Part shown: positions 7,672-15,951 of the stretch, piece after piece
Layout of the letters: every line of letters begins with the position of its first letter
Position numbering within the stretch: the first letter of the stretch is position 1
NCBI GenBank assembly: GCA_903856995.1
Contig: CAIODK010000124.1
Location: 1-19,071, forward strand
DNA length: 19,071 nt
From: an uncultured Burkholderiales bacterium
GTDB taxonomy: Bacteria; Pseudomonadota; Gammaproteobacteria; Burkholderiales; Burkholderiaceae_C
Direction: 5' to 3'
Position numbers and translations under genes: made by a program
The notes under the pieces: model-generated
The model's input: the letters and a program-made list of their open reading frames with translations, nothing else
What the model was told of the DNA's origin: nothing
The model's database searches: none

Positions 7672-8877
7672 ATGACTGAAGCATTCATCTGCGATGCCAT
7701 TCGCACCCCCATTGGACGTTACGGCGGCACTCTCTCCTCAGTTCGTGCTGACGACTTGGGCGCGATTCCTCTCAAAGCATTGATGGAGCGCAATGCCAAC
7801 GTTGATTGGACTGCCGTAGAAGACGTCATCTATGGATGCGCCAACCAAGCGGGTGAAGACAACCGAAATGTGGCACGTATGTCCAGCCTTTTGGCAGGCT
7901 TACCTGCCGATGTACCGGGTACAACCATCAATCGGTTGTGCGGGTCAGGAATGGACGCCGTAGGTCTCGCCGCTCGATCCATCAAGTCAGGTGAAACCGA
8001 GTTGATGATTGCGGGTGGTGTTGAGAGCATGAGCCGCGCCCCCTTCGTCATGCCAAAAGCGGAGAGTGCCTTCAGCCGAAACAACGCCGTGTATGACACC
8101 ACGATCGGTTGGCGGTTCGTCAACCCCATGATGAAAAAGCTGTATGACACGCACTCCATGCCACAAACGGCAGACAACGTCGCGTCAGATTTCAACATCG
8201 GTCGTGCTGACCAAGATGCTTTTGCAATTCGCTCACAACAGCGTTGGGCAGCAGCCCATGCAGCAGGTCGTTTCGACGACGAGATCGTGCATGTCACGCT
8301 CGCACGCAAAAAAGGTGATCCGATCATCTTCACGACGGACGAGCATCCGCGCCCTGAAACGACGATTGAAATGCTGACCAAGCTCAAAGGCGTCAATGGC
8401 CCTGAGTTGAGCGTCACGGCAGGCAATGCATCGGGTGTGAACGACGGTGCCTGTGCGTTGTTAATAGCCTCCGAGGCTGCTGCAGCTCGTCATGGTTTAA
8501 CCCCGAAAGCGCGCGTCGTTGGCATGGCGACAGCGGGTTTGGCGCCTCGAATCATGGGCTTTGGCCCAGCGCCTGCTGTGCGCAAAGTTTTAAATAAAAC
8601 GGGCCTCAAGCTCGAACAAATGGACGTGATAGAGCTGAATGAAGCTTTTGCGGCCCAAGGCTTGGCTGTGATGCGCGATTTGGGCTTGCCCGATGACGCC
8701 GCACATGTCAATCCAAACGGAGGAGCGATTGCCATGGGACACCCCCTAGGCATGAGCGGTGCACGTCTCATCACAACGGCAAGCTACGAGCTTGCACGTC
8801 GTGGTGGTCGCTATGCGCTATGCACGATGTGTATTGGCGTAGGTCAGGGTATTGCGTTAATCATTGAACGAGTTTGA
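7672..8877 (+). CDS. paaJ: PaaJ, 3-oxoadipyl-CoA/3-oxo-5,6-dehydrosuberyl-CoA thiolase
   Basis: This complete 401-residue thiolase has the acylated Cys in NRLCGSG (C90), NEAFAAQG, the His of GGAIAMGHPLG (H357) and the second catalytic Cys in CTMCIGVG (C387). It would cleave both beta-keto thioesters of the pathway, releasing acetyl-CoA and finally succinyl-CoA. AAGGAA stands before the ATG. PaaJ and PcaF of the protocatechuate pathway belong to one family, and the placement between paaK and livK points to PaaJ. A second, incomplete homologue lies on the minus strand at the right edge of the window and is about two thirds identical by eye. Confidence 0.94.
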   Translation: MTEAFICDAIRTPIGRYGGTLSSVRADDLGAIPLKALMERNANVDWTAVEDVIYGCANQAGEDNRNVARMSSLLAGLPADVPGTTINRLCGSGMDAVGLAARSIKSGETELMIAGGVESMSRAPFVMPKAESAFSRNNAVYDTTIGWRFVNPMMKKLYDTHSMPQTADNVASDFNIGRADQDAFAIRSQQRWAAAHAAGRFDDEIVHVTLARKKGDPIIFTTDEHPRPETTIEMLTKLKGVNGPELSVTAGNASGVNDGACALLIASEAAAARHGLTPKARVVGMATAGLAPRIMGFGPAPAVRKVLNKTGLKLEQMDVIELNEAFAAQGLAVMRDLGLPDDAAHVNPNGGAIAMGHPLGMSGARLITTASYELARRGGRYALCTMCIGVGQGIALIIERV

Positions 8878-8898
8878 ACAAATAAACGGAGATAAACC

Positions 8899-10044
8899 AT
8901 GAAATTCACTTTAAAAACGATTGCACTCAGCGCTGCGCTAGCAGTGAGCAGCTTGTCAGCAGTAGCGGATGAAACGATCAAAATCGGTTCCGTCCTCTCA
9001 GTGACGGGGCCTGCCGCCTTTTTGGGCGATCCTGAATTAAAGACGCTTCAACTCTATGTTGAAGAATTGAACAAAAAAGGTGGCGTTCTCGGCCGTCAAC
9101 TCGAACTCATCCACTATGACGATGGCACAGATGCCAACAAGGCCAACAGTTTCACAAAGCGACTCATCGAAGACGACAAGGTTGACATCCTGATCGGTGG
9201 AACCACCACTGGCGCCACCATGTCAATGGTCCCATTGGTTACAAAAGCTGAAATCCCATTCATCTCTCTGGCCGGCGCAGTCGTTGTGATTGAACCCGTC
9301 AAAAAGTGGGTTTTCAAAACACCGCATACAGATCGTATGGCTGCTGAAAAAGTGTTTGAGGACATGAAAAAACGCGGCATCACAAAAGTTGCGCTCTTGT
9401 CTGAAACCAGTGGTTTTGGTCAATCAGGTAAAAAGGAAACAGAAGCTGTCGCGGCTCAATATGGCGTGACCTTGGTCGCGAACGAAACATACGGACCTAA
9501 AGACACTGACTCCAGCCCACAGCTGACCAAAATCAAAAACACCGCAGGTGTTGAAGCCGTATTTGTCTTTGGTTTAGGCCAAGGCCCCGCGATCGTCACG
9601 AAGAACTACCGCCAATTGGGCATCACATTGCCTTTGTACCAATCACATGGCGTGGCATCTGATGAGTTTTTGAAACTCGCTGGCCCAGCAGCTGACGGTG
9701 TTCGACTGCCATCGCCTGCTCAGTTAATTCCTGAGCAACTCCCTGCCAACGACCCACAAAAGTCGATGGTTACCTCGTACGACAACGCCTACAAAACCAA
9801 ATACAAAAGCGAAGCATCCACCTTTGGTGGTTATGCCTATGACGCACTTTTGTTGAGCGTTGATGCGATGAAGCGTGCCGGCAGCACAGACAAATCTAAA
9901 GTGCGTGACGCTATCGAATCTACAAAAGGTTTCGTAGCAACAAGTGGCACATTCAACATGACAGCGAATGACCACATGGGCTTGAACCTGACTTCCTTCC
10001 GCATGTTGGAAGTGAAGAACGGCAAGTGGACGCTCTCTAAATAA
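8899..10044 (+). CDS. LivK-type periplasmic substrate-binding protein of an aromatic acid/amino acid ABC transporter
   Basis: This 381-residue protein has a Sec signal peptide: basic start MKFTLK, a hydrophobic core, and AVA before D24 as the likely cleavage site. The mature part is a Peripla_BP_6 (branched-chain amino acid receptor) fold, seen in IKIGSVLSVTGPAAFLGDP, LIGGTTTGATMSMVP and the C-terminal FGGYAYDALLL. It has the Shine-Dalgarno GGAGA and follows paaJ by 21 nt. It is separated from its presumed ATPases (1-1655) by six catabolic genes, so the receptor is co-transcribed with the enzymes and not with the transporter motor. The likely ligand is phenylacetate or another aromatic acid, inferred only from context. 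Confidence 0.88.
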   Translation: MKFTLKTIALSAALAVSSLSAVADETIKIGSVLSVTGPAAFLGDPELKTLQLYVEELNKKGGVLGRQLELIHYDDGTDANKANSFTKRLIEDDKVDILIGGTTTGATMSMVPLVTKAEIPFISLAGAVVVIEPVKKWVFKTPHTDRMAAEKVFEDMKKRGITKVALLSETSGFGQSGKKETEAVAAQYGVTLVANETYGPKDTDSSPQLTKIKNTAGVEAVFVFGLGQGPAIVTKNYRQLGITLPLYQSHGVASDEFLKLAGPAADGVRLPSPAQLIPEQLPANDPQKSMVTSYDNAYKTKYKSEASTFGGYAYDALLLSVDAMKRAGSTDKSKVRDAIESTKGFVATSGTFNMTANDHMGLNLTSFRMLEVKNGKWTLSK

Positions 10045-10064
10045 GCCAACCAACGCTCAGAACC

Positions 10065-10847
10065 ATGTACACGACTCTAAAAATAGAACGGAAAAATCGT
10101 GTTGCCACGATTTGGATGGATCGTCCTGATGTTTTCAATGCTTTTGACGAGCAGTTGATTTCAGATTTACATTCAGCATGCAAAGAATTGGATGCTGATC
10201 CATCCGTGCGCGTTGTGGTTCTGGGCGGGCTTGGTAAGCACTTCTCAGCAGGTGCTGACTTGAATTGGATGAAACGTGCATCCAATTTTGGTGAAACAGA
10301 GAACCGTGCCGATGCCCGTTTATTCGCAAGCATGCTTCACACGCTCTCTACGTTGTCGAAGCCAACAGTTGCACGAGTCCAAGGTGCGGCACTTGGCGGA
10401 GGCACTGGGTTAGCCGCCGCATGTGATATCTCTGTAGCGAGCAAAGATGCCATGTTTGCCACATCAGAGGTTAAGTTCGGCATCATCCCTGCCGTCATTA
10501 GCCCATATGTGTTGCGCGCAATTGGCCCTCGTCATGCACTCAGATACTTCCAAACCGGAGAAAGATTGAGCGCGGAACGTGCACATGCCATAGGCTTAGT
10601 GACCGAAGTCTGTGAACGTGATGCATTGGATGCAACCGTTAACGCCATCATTGAGTCCTTAATTTTGGGGGCTCCTCTCGCACAAAAAGCAGCCAAGGAT
10701 TTAATTTCCGCCATCAGTGGCCGCCCTATTGATGACGCAGTATGTGAAGAAACTGCGCAACGAATTTCACGCCAACGCGCCACCGACGAAGCCAAAAATG
10801 GAATCACTTCATTCCTAGATAAGCGCACGCCGTCATGGATGCTTTGA
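10065..10847 (+). CDS. Enoyl-CoA hydratase/isomerase family protein, LiuC-like, in the PaaF position
   Basis: This 260-residue crotonase has oxyanion-hole motifs HFSAGADLNWMK (59-70) and GAALGGGTGL (107-116). Of the two Glu residues used by classical hydratases, the second is present (E135 in SEVKFG) and the first is replaced by Gly (G115). This pattern, with IIPAVISPYV next to it, resembles LiuC/methylglutaconyl-CoA hydratases more than E. coli PaaF. No other paaF is visible, so the gene probably supplies 2,3-dehydroadipyl-CoA hydration, but a role in opening a different intermediate cannot be excluded. No strong Shine-Dalgarno precedes the ATG, which lies 20 nt after the preceding stop. I leave the symbol blank because family and context disagree. 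Confidence 0.85.
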   Translation: MYTTLKIERKNRVATIWMDRPDVFNAFDEQLISDLHSACKELDADPSVRVVVLGGLGKHFSAGADLNWMKRASNFGETENRADARLFASMLHTLSTLSKPTVARVQGAALGGGTGLAAACDISVASKDAMFATSEVKFGIIPAVISPYVLRAIGPRHALRYFQTGERLSAERAHAIGLVTEVCERDALDATVNAIIESLILGAPLAQKAAKDLISAISGRPIDDAVCEETAQRISRQRATDEAKNGITSFLDKRTPSWML

Positions 10848-10892
10848 ACTCAAACGATTCCCTTCAACCTTTCATCTGAAAAGGATCAAACC

Positions 10893-11900
10893 ATGTACAC
10901 ACAATCTTTTAGTGTTCCCGATAACTCATCACCCAAAGGTGCCACGCCTATCGCTGCCATTGAGCCACCAGAGCTGATGGAAAAATTCGACAAATGCATC
11001 GATGACGATGGACGAATTGAGCCTCAAGATTGGATGCCAGACGCATATCGCAAAACACTGGTGCGTCAGATCAGTCAGCATGCACACAGCGAAATCGTTG
11101 GCATGTTGCCAGAAGGTAACTGGATCAGCCGAGCGCCTAGCCTGAAACGCAAAGCCATCTTGATTGCTAAAGTTCAAGACGAAGGTGGTCACGGCTTGTA
11201 TCTATACAGCGCTGCAGAAACCTTGGGGACGAGTCGCGATCAAATGCTAGAAGGTTTGCATACTGGCCGTGCCAAATACAGTTCAATTTTCAATTACCCA
11301 ACCTCCACATGGGCTGACATTGGTGTTGTAGGTTGGTTGGTTGATGGTGCCGCCATCATGAACCAAATCCCCTTGTGCCGTTGCTCCTATGGCCCATACG
11401 CTCGTGCGATGGTGCGCGTTTGCAAAGAAGAAAGTTTCCACCAACGCCAAGGCTATGAAGCCCTGCTCGTCATGATGACAGGCACTGCCGAACAAAAAGA
11501 AATGGTGCAAGAAGCTGTTAATCGCTGGTGGTGGAAATGCCTTGCGATGTTCGGACCACCCGATGCAGACAGCCCAAACAGTGCGCAGGGCATGCGCTGG
11601 GGCATCAAGCGCATCAGCAACGATGATTTGCGTCAAAAGTTTGTTGACGCAACCATTCCCCAAGCAAAGGTATTAGGGGTCACGCTTCCCGATCCAGATT
11701 TGAAATGGAACGAAGAACGCCAACACTATGACTACGGTCAGATTGACTGGGATGAGTTCTGGGCAACTGTCAACGGCAACGGCCCTTGCAACAAGGAACG
11801 TTTGAATACCCGTGTGAAAGCATGGAATGAAGGTCAATGGGTACGTGATGCAGCAATGGCACACGCCCGCAAACAAAACACACTTAAGGAGGCTGCATGA
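10893..11900 (+). CDS. paaA: PaaA, catalytic di-iron subunit of ring 1,2-phenylacetyl-CoA epoxidase
   Basis: The 335-residue protein is the oxygenase alpha subunit. With PaaC and PaaB, and electrons from PaaE, it inserts one O atom of O2 into the ring of phenylacetyl-CoA. The ferritin-like di-iron ligands are visible: E67 (HAHSEIVGM), E97 and H100 (DEGGHGLYLYSAAE), D151 (WLVDGAAI), E180 and H183 (KEESFHQ). It is about 25 residues longer than E. coli PaaA, with the extension at the N-terminus and C-terminus. AAGGA lies before the ATG in the 45-nt gap after the crotonase gene. The stop overlaps the start of paaB by 4 nt (ATGA). Confidence 0.97.
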   Translation: MYTQSFSVPDNSSPKGATPIAAIEPPELMEKFDKCIDDDGRIEPQDWMPDAYRKTLVRQISQHAHSEIVGMLPEGNWISRAPSLKRKAILIAKVQDEGGHGLYLYSAAETLGTSRDQMLEGLHTGRAKYSSIFNYPTSTWADIGVVGWLVDGAAIMNQIPLCRCSYGPYARAMVRVCKEESFHQRQGYEALLVMMTGTAEQKEMVQEAVNRWWWKCLAMFGPPDADSPNSAQGMRWGIKRISNDDLRQKFVDATIPQAKVLGVTLPDPDLKWNEERQHYDYGQIDWDEFWATVNGNGPCNKERLNTRVKAWNEGQWVRDAAMAHARKQNTLKEAA

Positions 11901-12208
11901 ACACCAAAAACACACCACCAAAAGCACTGATCGAATGGCCCTTGTGGGAAATATTCGTTCGCAGCAAACAAGGTTTGGAACATAAGCACTGCGGCAGCTT
12001 GCACGCCAGCGATGCGCAACATGCACTACAAATGGCCCGTGATGTGTACACACGTCGCCAAGAAGGCGTGAGCATTTGGGTACTCCCATCCAACAGCATC
12101 ACAGCAAGCGCGCCCGATGACAAAGGTGAGTTTTTTGATCCTGCCAGTGACAAAATTTATCGCCACCCTACCTTCTACGCAATTCCTGATGAAGTGGGGC
12201 ACATGTAA
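11897..12208 (+). CDS. paaB: PaaB, small structural subunit of phenylacetyl-CoA epoxidase
   Basis: The 103-residue protein matches the PaaB family (E. coli 95). Recognisable stretches are WPLWEIFVRSKQGLEHKHCG, LHASDAQHALQMARDVYTRR and SIWVLPS. PaaB has no catalytic metal and bridges PaaAC heterodimers into a larger complex. The perfect Shine-Dalgarno AAGGAGG lies just before the ATG, within the paaA 3' end. The start overlaps paaA by 4 nt and the stop overlaps paaC by 1 nt (TAATG), consistent with stoichiometric co-translation. Confidence 0.96.
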   Translation: MNTKNTPPKALIEWPLWEIFVRSKQGLEHKHCGSLHASDAQHALQMARDVYTRRQEGVSIWVLPSNSITASAPDDKGEFFDPASDKIYRHPTFYAIPDEVGHM

Positions 12209-12987
12209 TGTCAAACCTAGACTACGTCCTTCACCTAGCTGACAATGCCGTCGTTCTAGGGCAACGCAATGCCGAATGGTGCGGTCACGGCCCCGTCCTC
12301 GAAGAAGACATTGCGATGGCAAACAACAGCTTGGACCTAATTGGACAAGCGCGCATGCTCTATCAATACGCAGCCACTTTAAAAAATGATGGCTCGACCG
12401 AAGATTCTTTAGCTTACTTCCGGGAAGATAAAGATTTCAAAAACTACACGCTGTTAGAGCTGCCGCATCACGGAGCTCTCGTCGGGTACGCGGTTGATAA
12501 CCGTGACTATGCAGTGACGATTGTCCGAAACTTTCTCTACAGTGCATTCATGGCGTTAGCTTGGGAAAAACTTCAACACTCCAAAGATGAACACCTTGCA
12601 GCCATCGCTGCCAAGTCACTCAAAGAGGTGCGCTATCACCTTCGCCATTCGCACGATTGGTTGATTCGTTTTGGTGACGGCACAGAAGAGTCCAACACAC
12701 GTGCTCAAAATGCATTGAATCACTTGATGCCTTACACACAAGAGTTCTGGACAACCTGCGCATATGAGTCACACGCCGTTGAAGCTGGCATTGGTGTGAG
12801 CACCGGACAGGTCAAGTCGGACTGGGAAACTTTGGTTGGCAACACGCTTGCTGAAGCAAAACTAAAACTCCCATCGAGCGAAGGCTTTGTGACCACTGGA
12901 AAACATGGCGCGCACTCTGAACATTTGAGCTTTCTTCTGAATGAAATGCAAAGCCTTGCGCGCGCGCATCCAGAAGGTGTGTGGTGA
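12208..12987 (+). CDS. paaC: PaaC, structural ferritin-like subunit of phenylacetyl-CoA epoxidase
   Basis: This 259-residue ferritin-like protein is related to PaaA. EEDIAMANNSLDLIGQARML near residue 31 and HHGALVGYAVDNRDYAVT are typical of PaaC. KSLKEVRYHLRHSHDW carries the conserved helix that contacts PaaA. In the known enzyme PaaC is scaffolding and does not hold the active di-iron centre. The start overlaps the paaB stop by one base. The end overlaps the GTG start of paaD by 4 nt. Confidence 0.95.
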   Translation: MSNLDYVLHLADNAVVLGQRNAEWCGHGPVLEEDIAMANNSLDLIGQARMLYQYAATLKNDGSTEDSLAYFREDKDFKNYTLLELPHHGALVGYAVDNRDYAVTIVRNFLYSAFMALAWEKLQHSKDEHLAAIAAKSLKEVRYHLRHSHDWLIRFGDGTEESNTRAQNALNHLMPYTQEFWTTCAYESHAVEAGIGVSTGQVKSDWETLVGNTLAEAKLKLPSSEGFVTTGKHGAHSEHLSFLLNEMQSLARAHPEGVW

Positions 12988-13526
12988 CCTCCTCCCTACA
13001 AGAACAGCAATCCGACGTTGTTAACAACGTCTGGAATGCTTTGGACGTTTTGACAGACCCGGAAATTCCAGTGATCACGCTTCGTGAAATGGGAATTATT
13101 CGAGATGTAGAACTGCTTCCAGACAACACGGTCGTCGTGGTCATTACCCCGACTTACAGCGGCTGTCCAGCCATGGAGCAAATTCATGACGACGTGCGCT
13201 GTGCCGTTAAAGCACTGGGACTGCAAGTTGAGGTGAAAACCCAACTTGCCCCAGCATGGACCACCGATTGGATGACGGATCTCGCCAAGGACAAGCTCAA
13301 AGCTTATGGAATTGCACCGCCCAATCGTCAATGTGGCACGCCTGCGCAGCAAGAAAGCGTTATGCATTTCATGCGTAAACCATTGCATACGGAAATCGCC
13401 GTCGAATGCCCGCATTGCGGCTCTAGTCATACGTTTGAGTCATCACGTTTTGGTTCCACCGCATGTAAGGCCCTGTACAAGTGCCTAGATTGCCAAGAAC
13501 CGTTTGACTACTTCAAGCCTTATTAA
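12984..13526 (+). CDS. paaD: PaaD, MIP18/SUF-like maturation protein for the epoxidase system
   Basis: This protein of about 180 residues (E. coli 165) has an N-terminal MIP18/DUF59 domain (LTDPEIPVITLREMGIIRDV, TYSGCPAMEQI). A C-terminal Cys-rich module shows CPHC and KCLDC, probably a zinc or Fe-S site. PaaD is needed in vivo for active PaaABCE and is thought to help insert the iron centres. No ATG is available at the start. Two adjacent in-frame GTG codons stand at 12981 and 12984. AAGG at 12974-12977 is better spaced for 12984, which also gives the common 4-nt GTGA overlap with paaC. The alternative start adds one Val. Confidence 0.93.
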   Translation: MTSSLQEQQSDVVNNVWNALDVLTDPEIPVITLREMGIIRDVELLPDNTVVVVITPTYSGCPAMEQIHDDVRCAVKALGLQVEVKTQLAPAWTTDWMTDLAKDKLKAYGIAPPNRQCGTPAQQESVMHFMRKPLHTEIAVECPHCGSSHTFESSRFGSTACKALYKCLDCQEPFDYFKPY

Positions 13527-13546
13527 GATTTTTCGGAGAAATTCAA

Positions 13547-14644
13547 ATGTCATCCCCTACTTTTCAAGAACTCGCCGTCAAGAAAGTCTGCCAAGAAGCA
13601 GCCGGCTCTGTCGCGATCACTTTTGACATTCCAAGCAATTTTCGTGAGACATTCCATTTCGAACCTGGTCAATTCTTGACACTGCGCGCCACAGTCAAAG
13701 GTCAAGACGTCCGACGCAACTATTCCATCAGCAGTCCTCGTAGCCGATTCATCAAAACGGGTGAACTCGAGATTGGCATCCGTCCCGTCGAAGGTGGGCT
13801 CTTCTCGAACTGGGCTGCTACTGAAATAAAAGTAGGCGACAAAATCAGTGTCATGCCGCCTGAAGGCCGATTCATCGTTAAAAAAACTCGCGCAATTCAC
13901 CGTGTCGGATTTGCGGCGGGCTCTGGCATCACACCGATCCTGTCAATTGCCGCGACAACGCTCGAAGAACAACTTGATTCCAAATTCACGTTGGTTTACG
14001 GCAACCGTCGCATGTCAAGCGTGATGTTCAACGAAGCCTTGCAAGACTTGAAAGATCGCTTTCCTGCCCGTTTCACGATGATTCATATCTTGTCTCAACA
14101 AGCTCAGGAAGTTGATTTCCTGCAAGGCCGCATTGATGCTCAAAAGGTTAAATCGATCATCGACTCGCTCCTGCCAGCCAGAAGCATGGACGAAGTGTTT
14201 ATTTGCGGCCCTGAGGCCATGATTGAAGTCACTGAAAAAGCACTCCATGATGCAGGCGTCCCGGCAGACCGCGTCCACAGTGAGCGCTTCGCAACGTCCA
14301 CCGCACAAGCGAATAAAGTGCAAGCTGACACAGATGCGTCGAAAGAGAAAATAGCATCTGTCAAAAGTGTGCACATGACCGTCGTGCTTGACGGAAAATC
14401 GCATGAAATTGCTATCAGCCCAGATGAACACGTTTTGGATGCAGCACTCAATGCAGGACTTGACTTGCCATTTTCCTGCAAAGCCGGCGTCTGTTGCACT
14501 TGCCGTTGCAAAGTTGTGGATGGCAGCGTCACCATGGACAAAAACTACACACTAGAAGCAGATGAGGTCTCACAAGGTTTTGCCCTCAGTTGCCAAGCGC
14601 GTGCAACAACAAATAAATTGGTGATTAGCTTCGATCATCGTTAA
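13547..14644 (+). CDS. paaE: PaaE, NADPH-dependent reductase of phenylacetyl-CoA epoxidase
   Basis: The 365-residue class IA-like oxidoreductase has an FAD domain (FEPGQFLTL, then RRNYSISS around 56-63), an NAD(P) domain (AAGSGITPILSI around 123-134, FICGPEAM) and a C-terminal plant-type [2Fe-2S] ferredoxin domain. The cluster Cys are C311, C316, C319 and C349 (CKAGVCCTC and LSCQA). It passes electrons from NADPH to the PaaA di-iron centre. GGAGA precedes the ATG in the 20-nt gap after paaD. It is the last gene before a strong terminator. All five epoxidase genes are intact and in the canonical A-B-C-D-E order. Confidence 0.97.
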   Translation: MSSPTFQELAVKKVCQEAAGSVAITFDIPSNFRETFHFEPGQFLTLRATVKGQDVRRNYSISSPRSRFIKTGELEIGIRPVEGGLFSNWAATEIKVGDKISVMPPEGRFIVKKTRAIHRVGFAAGSGITPILSIAATTLEEQLDSKFTLVYGNRRMSSVMFNEALQDLKDRFPARFTMIHILSQQAQEVDFLQGRIDAQKVKSIIDSLLPARSMDEVFICGPEAMIEVTEKALHDAGVPADRVHSERFATSTAQANKVQADTDASKEKIASVKSVHMTVVLDGKSHEIAISPDEHVLDAALNAGLDLPFSCKAGVCCTCRCKVVDGSVTMDKNYTLEADEVSQGFALSCQARATTNKLVISFDHR

Positions 14645-14653
14645 CCACCTAAC

Positions 14654-14687
14654 GTGCAGCAACTGAAAAGTTTCTGCACTTTTTTTT
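14654..14687 (+). terminator. Strong rho-independent terminator closing the paa operon
   Basis: GTGCAG (14654-14659) pairs with CTGCAC (14674-14679). After one mismatch an inner 4-bp stem (AACT/AGTT) closes a GAAA tetraloop. Eight T follow (14680-14687). It starts 9 nt after the paaE stop and ends 13 nt before the MFS start codon, so the downstream genes need readthrough or their own signal. Confidence 0.88.
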
Positions 14688-14700
14688 GATCATCCCATCT

Positions 14701-15951
14701 ATGCGCACAATCCCTGCCGATTCAAGTCTCATTGATTCACCCCATGCTGCGCTCCGTCTTTTAGCAACGCTTGGGCTGGTCGTTCTGGGTAACAGCAGCA
14801 TGTACGTGGTGTCCGTTGTTCTGCCAACGGTTCAAACTGAGTTTGGAATTGGTCGCGCCGATGCATCGCTACCCTACACACTCATGATGATCTGTCTGGG
14901 CATCGGCGGCATCTGGACAGGACGTTTGGCAGATCGACACGGCCTGATGCCCGTTTTGTGGTGTGGCGCGCTGGCCGTGTGTGGTGGATTCGTACTAGCC
15001 TCTAAGGCAGACAACATTTGGATTTTTGGGCTCGCCCATGCTGTTCTAGGTCTTATCGGCAGCTCTTCTACATTCGCCCCCCTCATGGCTGATACGGCTT
15101 TATGGTGGCAAAAAAGGCGTGGAATTGCCGTTGCCATTTGTGCAAGCGGCAATTACATTGCTGGCGCGCTCTGGCCGCCTATCGTTCAACATGGCATTGA
15201 AGTCATCGGTTGGCGCCAAACTTATTTACTCCTTGGCCTCACCTGTGGCATCGGCATGTTGCTTCTATCCCTGCGCATGAGGCAACGTCCACCATTAATC
15301 AATCACCTGAATGCCACAGCACAAAGCCTTTTAAGAGATCGCAATCGCCCCTTTGGGCTTCATCCCTCGCGCGCACAATTTTTATTGTGTGTGGCCGGCG
15401 TCTCTTGTTGTGTCGCCATGTCAATGCCGCAAGTGCACATCGTTGCCTACTGCACAGACTTGGGGTTTGGCGCGGCAAGGGGCGCAGAAATGCTGTCGCT
15501 GATGCTTACCTGCGGCATCCTCAGTCGTTTGGCATCCGGTTTGATCTGCGATCGAATTGGCGGCATCAGAACGCTGCTACTTGGTTCGACCCTCCAGGGT
15601 GTTGCTCTTTTACTATTCCTACCATTTGATGGGCTTGTACCGCTCTATGTCATTTCGGCCATGTTTGGCCTGTTTCAAGGTGGCATCGTGCCCTCCTACG
15701 CCATCATTGTCAGGGAGCATTTCCCTCCCCAAGAAGCGGGCGAGCGCGTCGGTTCAGCCATCATGGCGACACTGATAGGTATGGCTTTGGGCGGCTGGTT
15801 ATCGGGTTGGATTTTCGACATGACAGGCAACTATCAAGCAGCGTTCATCAATGGGATGGTTTGGAATCTTCTCAACTTATCCATCACTGGATGGCTGTTT
15901 TGGCGCCTCCAAAAGATAGATTCCCCCATGCACATGAAAGTCACGACATGA
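14701..15951 (+). CDS. Major facilitator superfamily transporter
   Basis: The 416-residue protein has about 12 hydrophobic segments beginning near residue 17. The MFS motif A between helices 2 and 3 reads GRLADRHGLMP (74-84), and a second copy-like GLICDRIGG lies between helices 8 and 9, as expected for two six-helix halves. It is an inner-membrane secondary transporter. The position beside the paa genes suggests an aromatic acid or a pathway by-product as substrate, but nothing in the sequence fixes it or the direction of transport. The ATG at 14701 has no clear Shine-Dalgarno, and a TTG at 14686 overlaps the terminator T-run and is unlikely. The stop overlaps the ADH start by 4 nt. Confidence 0.85.
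   Translation: MRTIPADSSLIDSPHAALRLLATLGLVVLGNSSMYVVSVVLPTVQTEFGIGRADASLPYTLMMICLGIGGIWTGRLADRHGLMPVLWCGALAVCGGFVLASKADNIWIFGLAHAVLGLIGSSSTFAPLMADTALWWQKRRGIAVAICASGNYIAGALWPPIVQHGIEVIGWRQTYLLLGLTCGIGMLLLSLRMRQRPPLINHLNATAQSLLRDRNRPFGLHPSRAQFLLCVAGVSCCVAMSMPQVHIVAYCTDLGFGAARGAEMLSLMLTCGILSRLASGLICDRIGGIRTLLLGSTLQGVALLLFLPFDGLVPLYVISAMFGLFQGGIVPSYAIIVREHFPPQEAGERVGSAIMATLIGMALGGWLSGWIFDMTGNYQAAFINGMVWNLLNLSITGWLFWRLQKIDSPMHMKVTT

Noticed and set aside
7830..8426. 198-codon minus-strand open frame inside paaJ
   Set aside because: It is antisense to a well conserved thiolase, with no start signal and no domain. The open frame follows from the codon bias of the real gene.
14686..14700. TTG start of the MFS gene five codons earlier
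   Set aside because: The TTG is at the end of the terminator T-run and has no Shine-Dalgarno. The ATG at 14701 is simpler, although it too lacks a clear site.
15807..15947. Possible N-terminal extension of the alcohol dehydrogenase
   Set aside because: It lies within the last helices of the MFS gene in a different frame. The family starts at about MNVRGY, and the ATGA overlap at 15948 is a normal coupled start.
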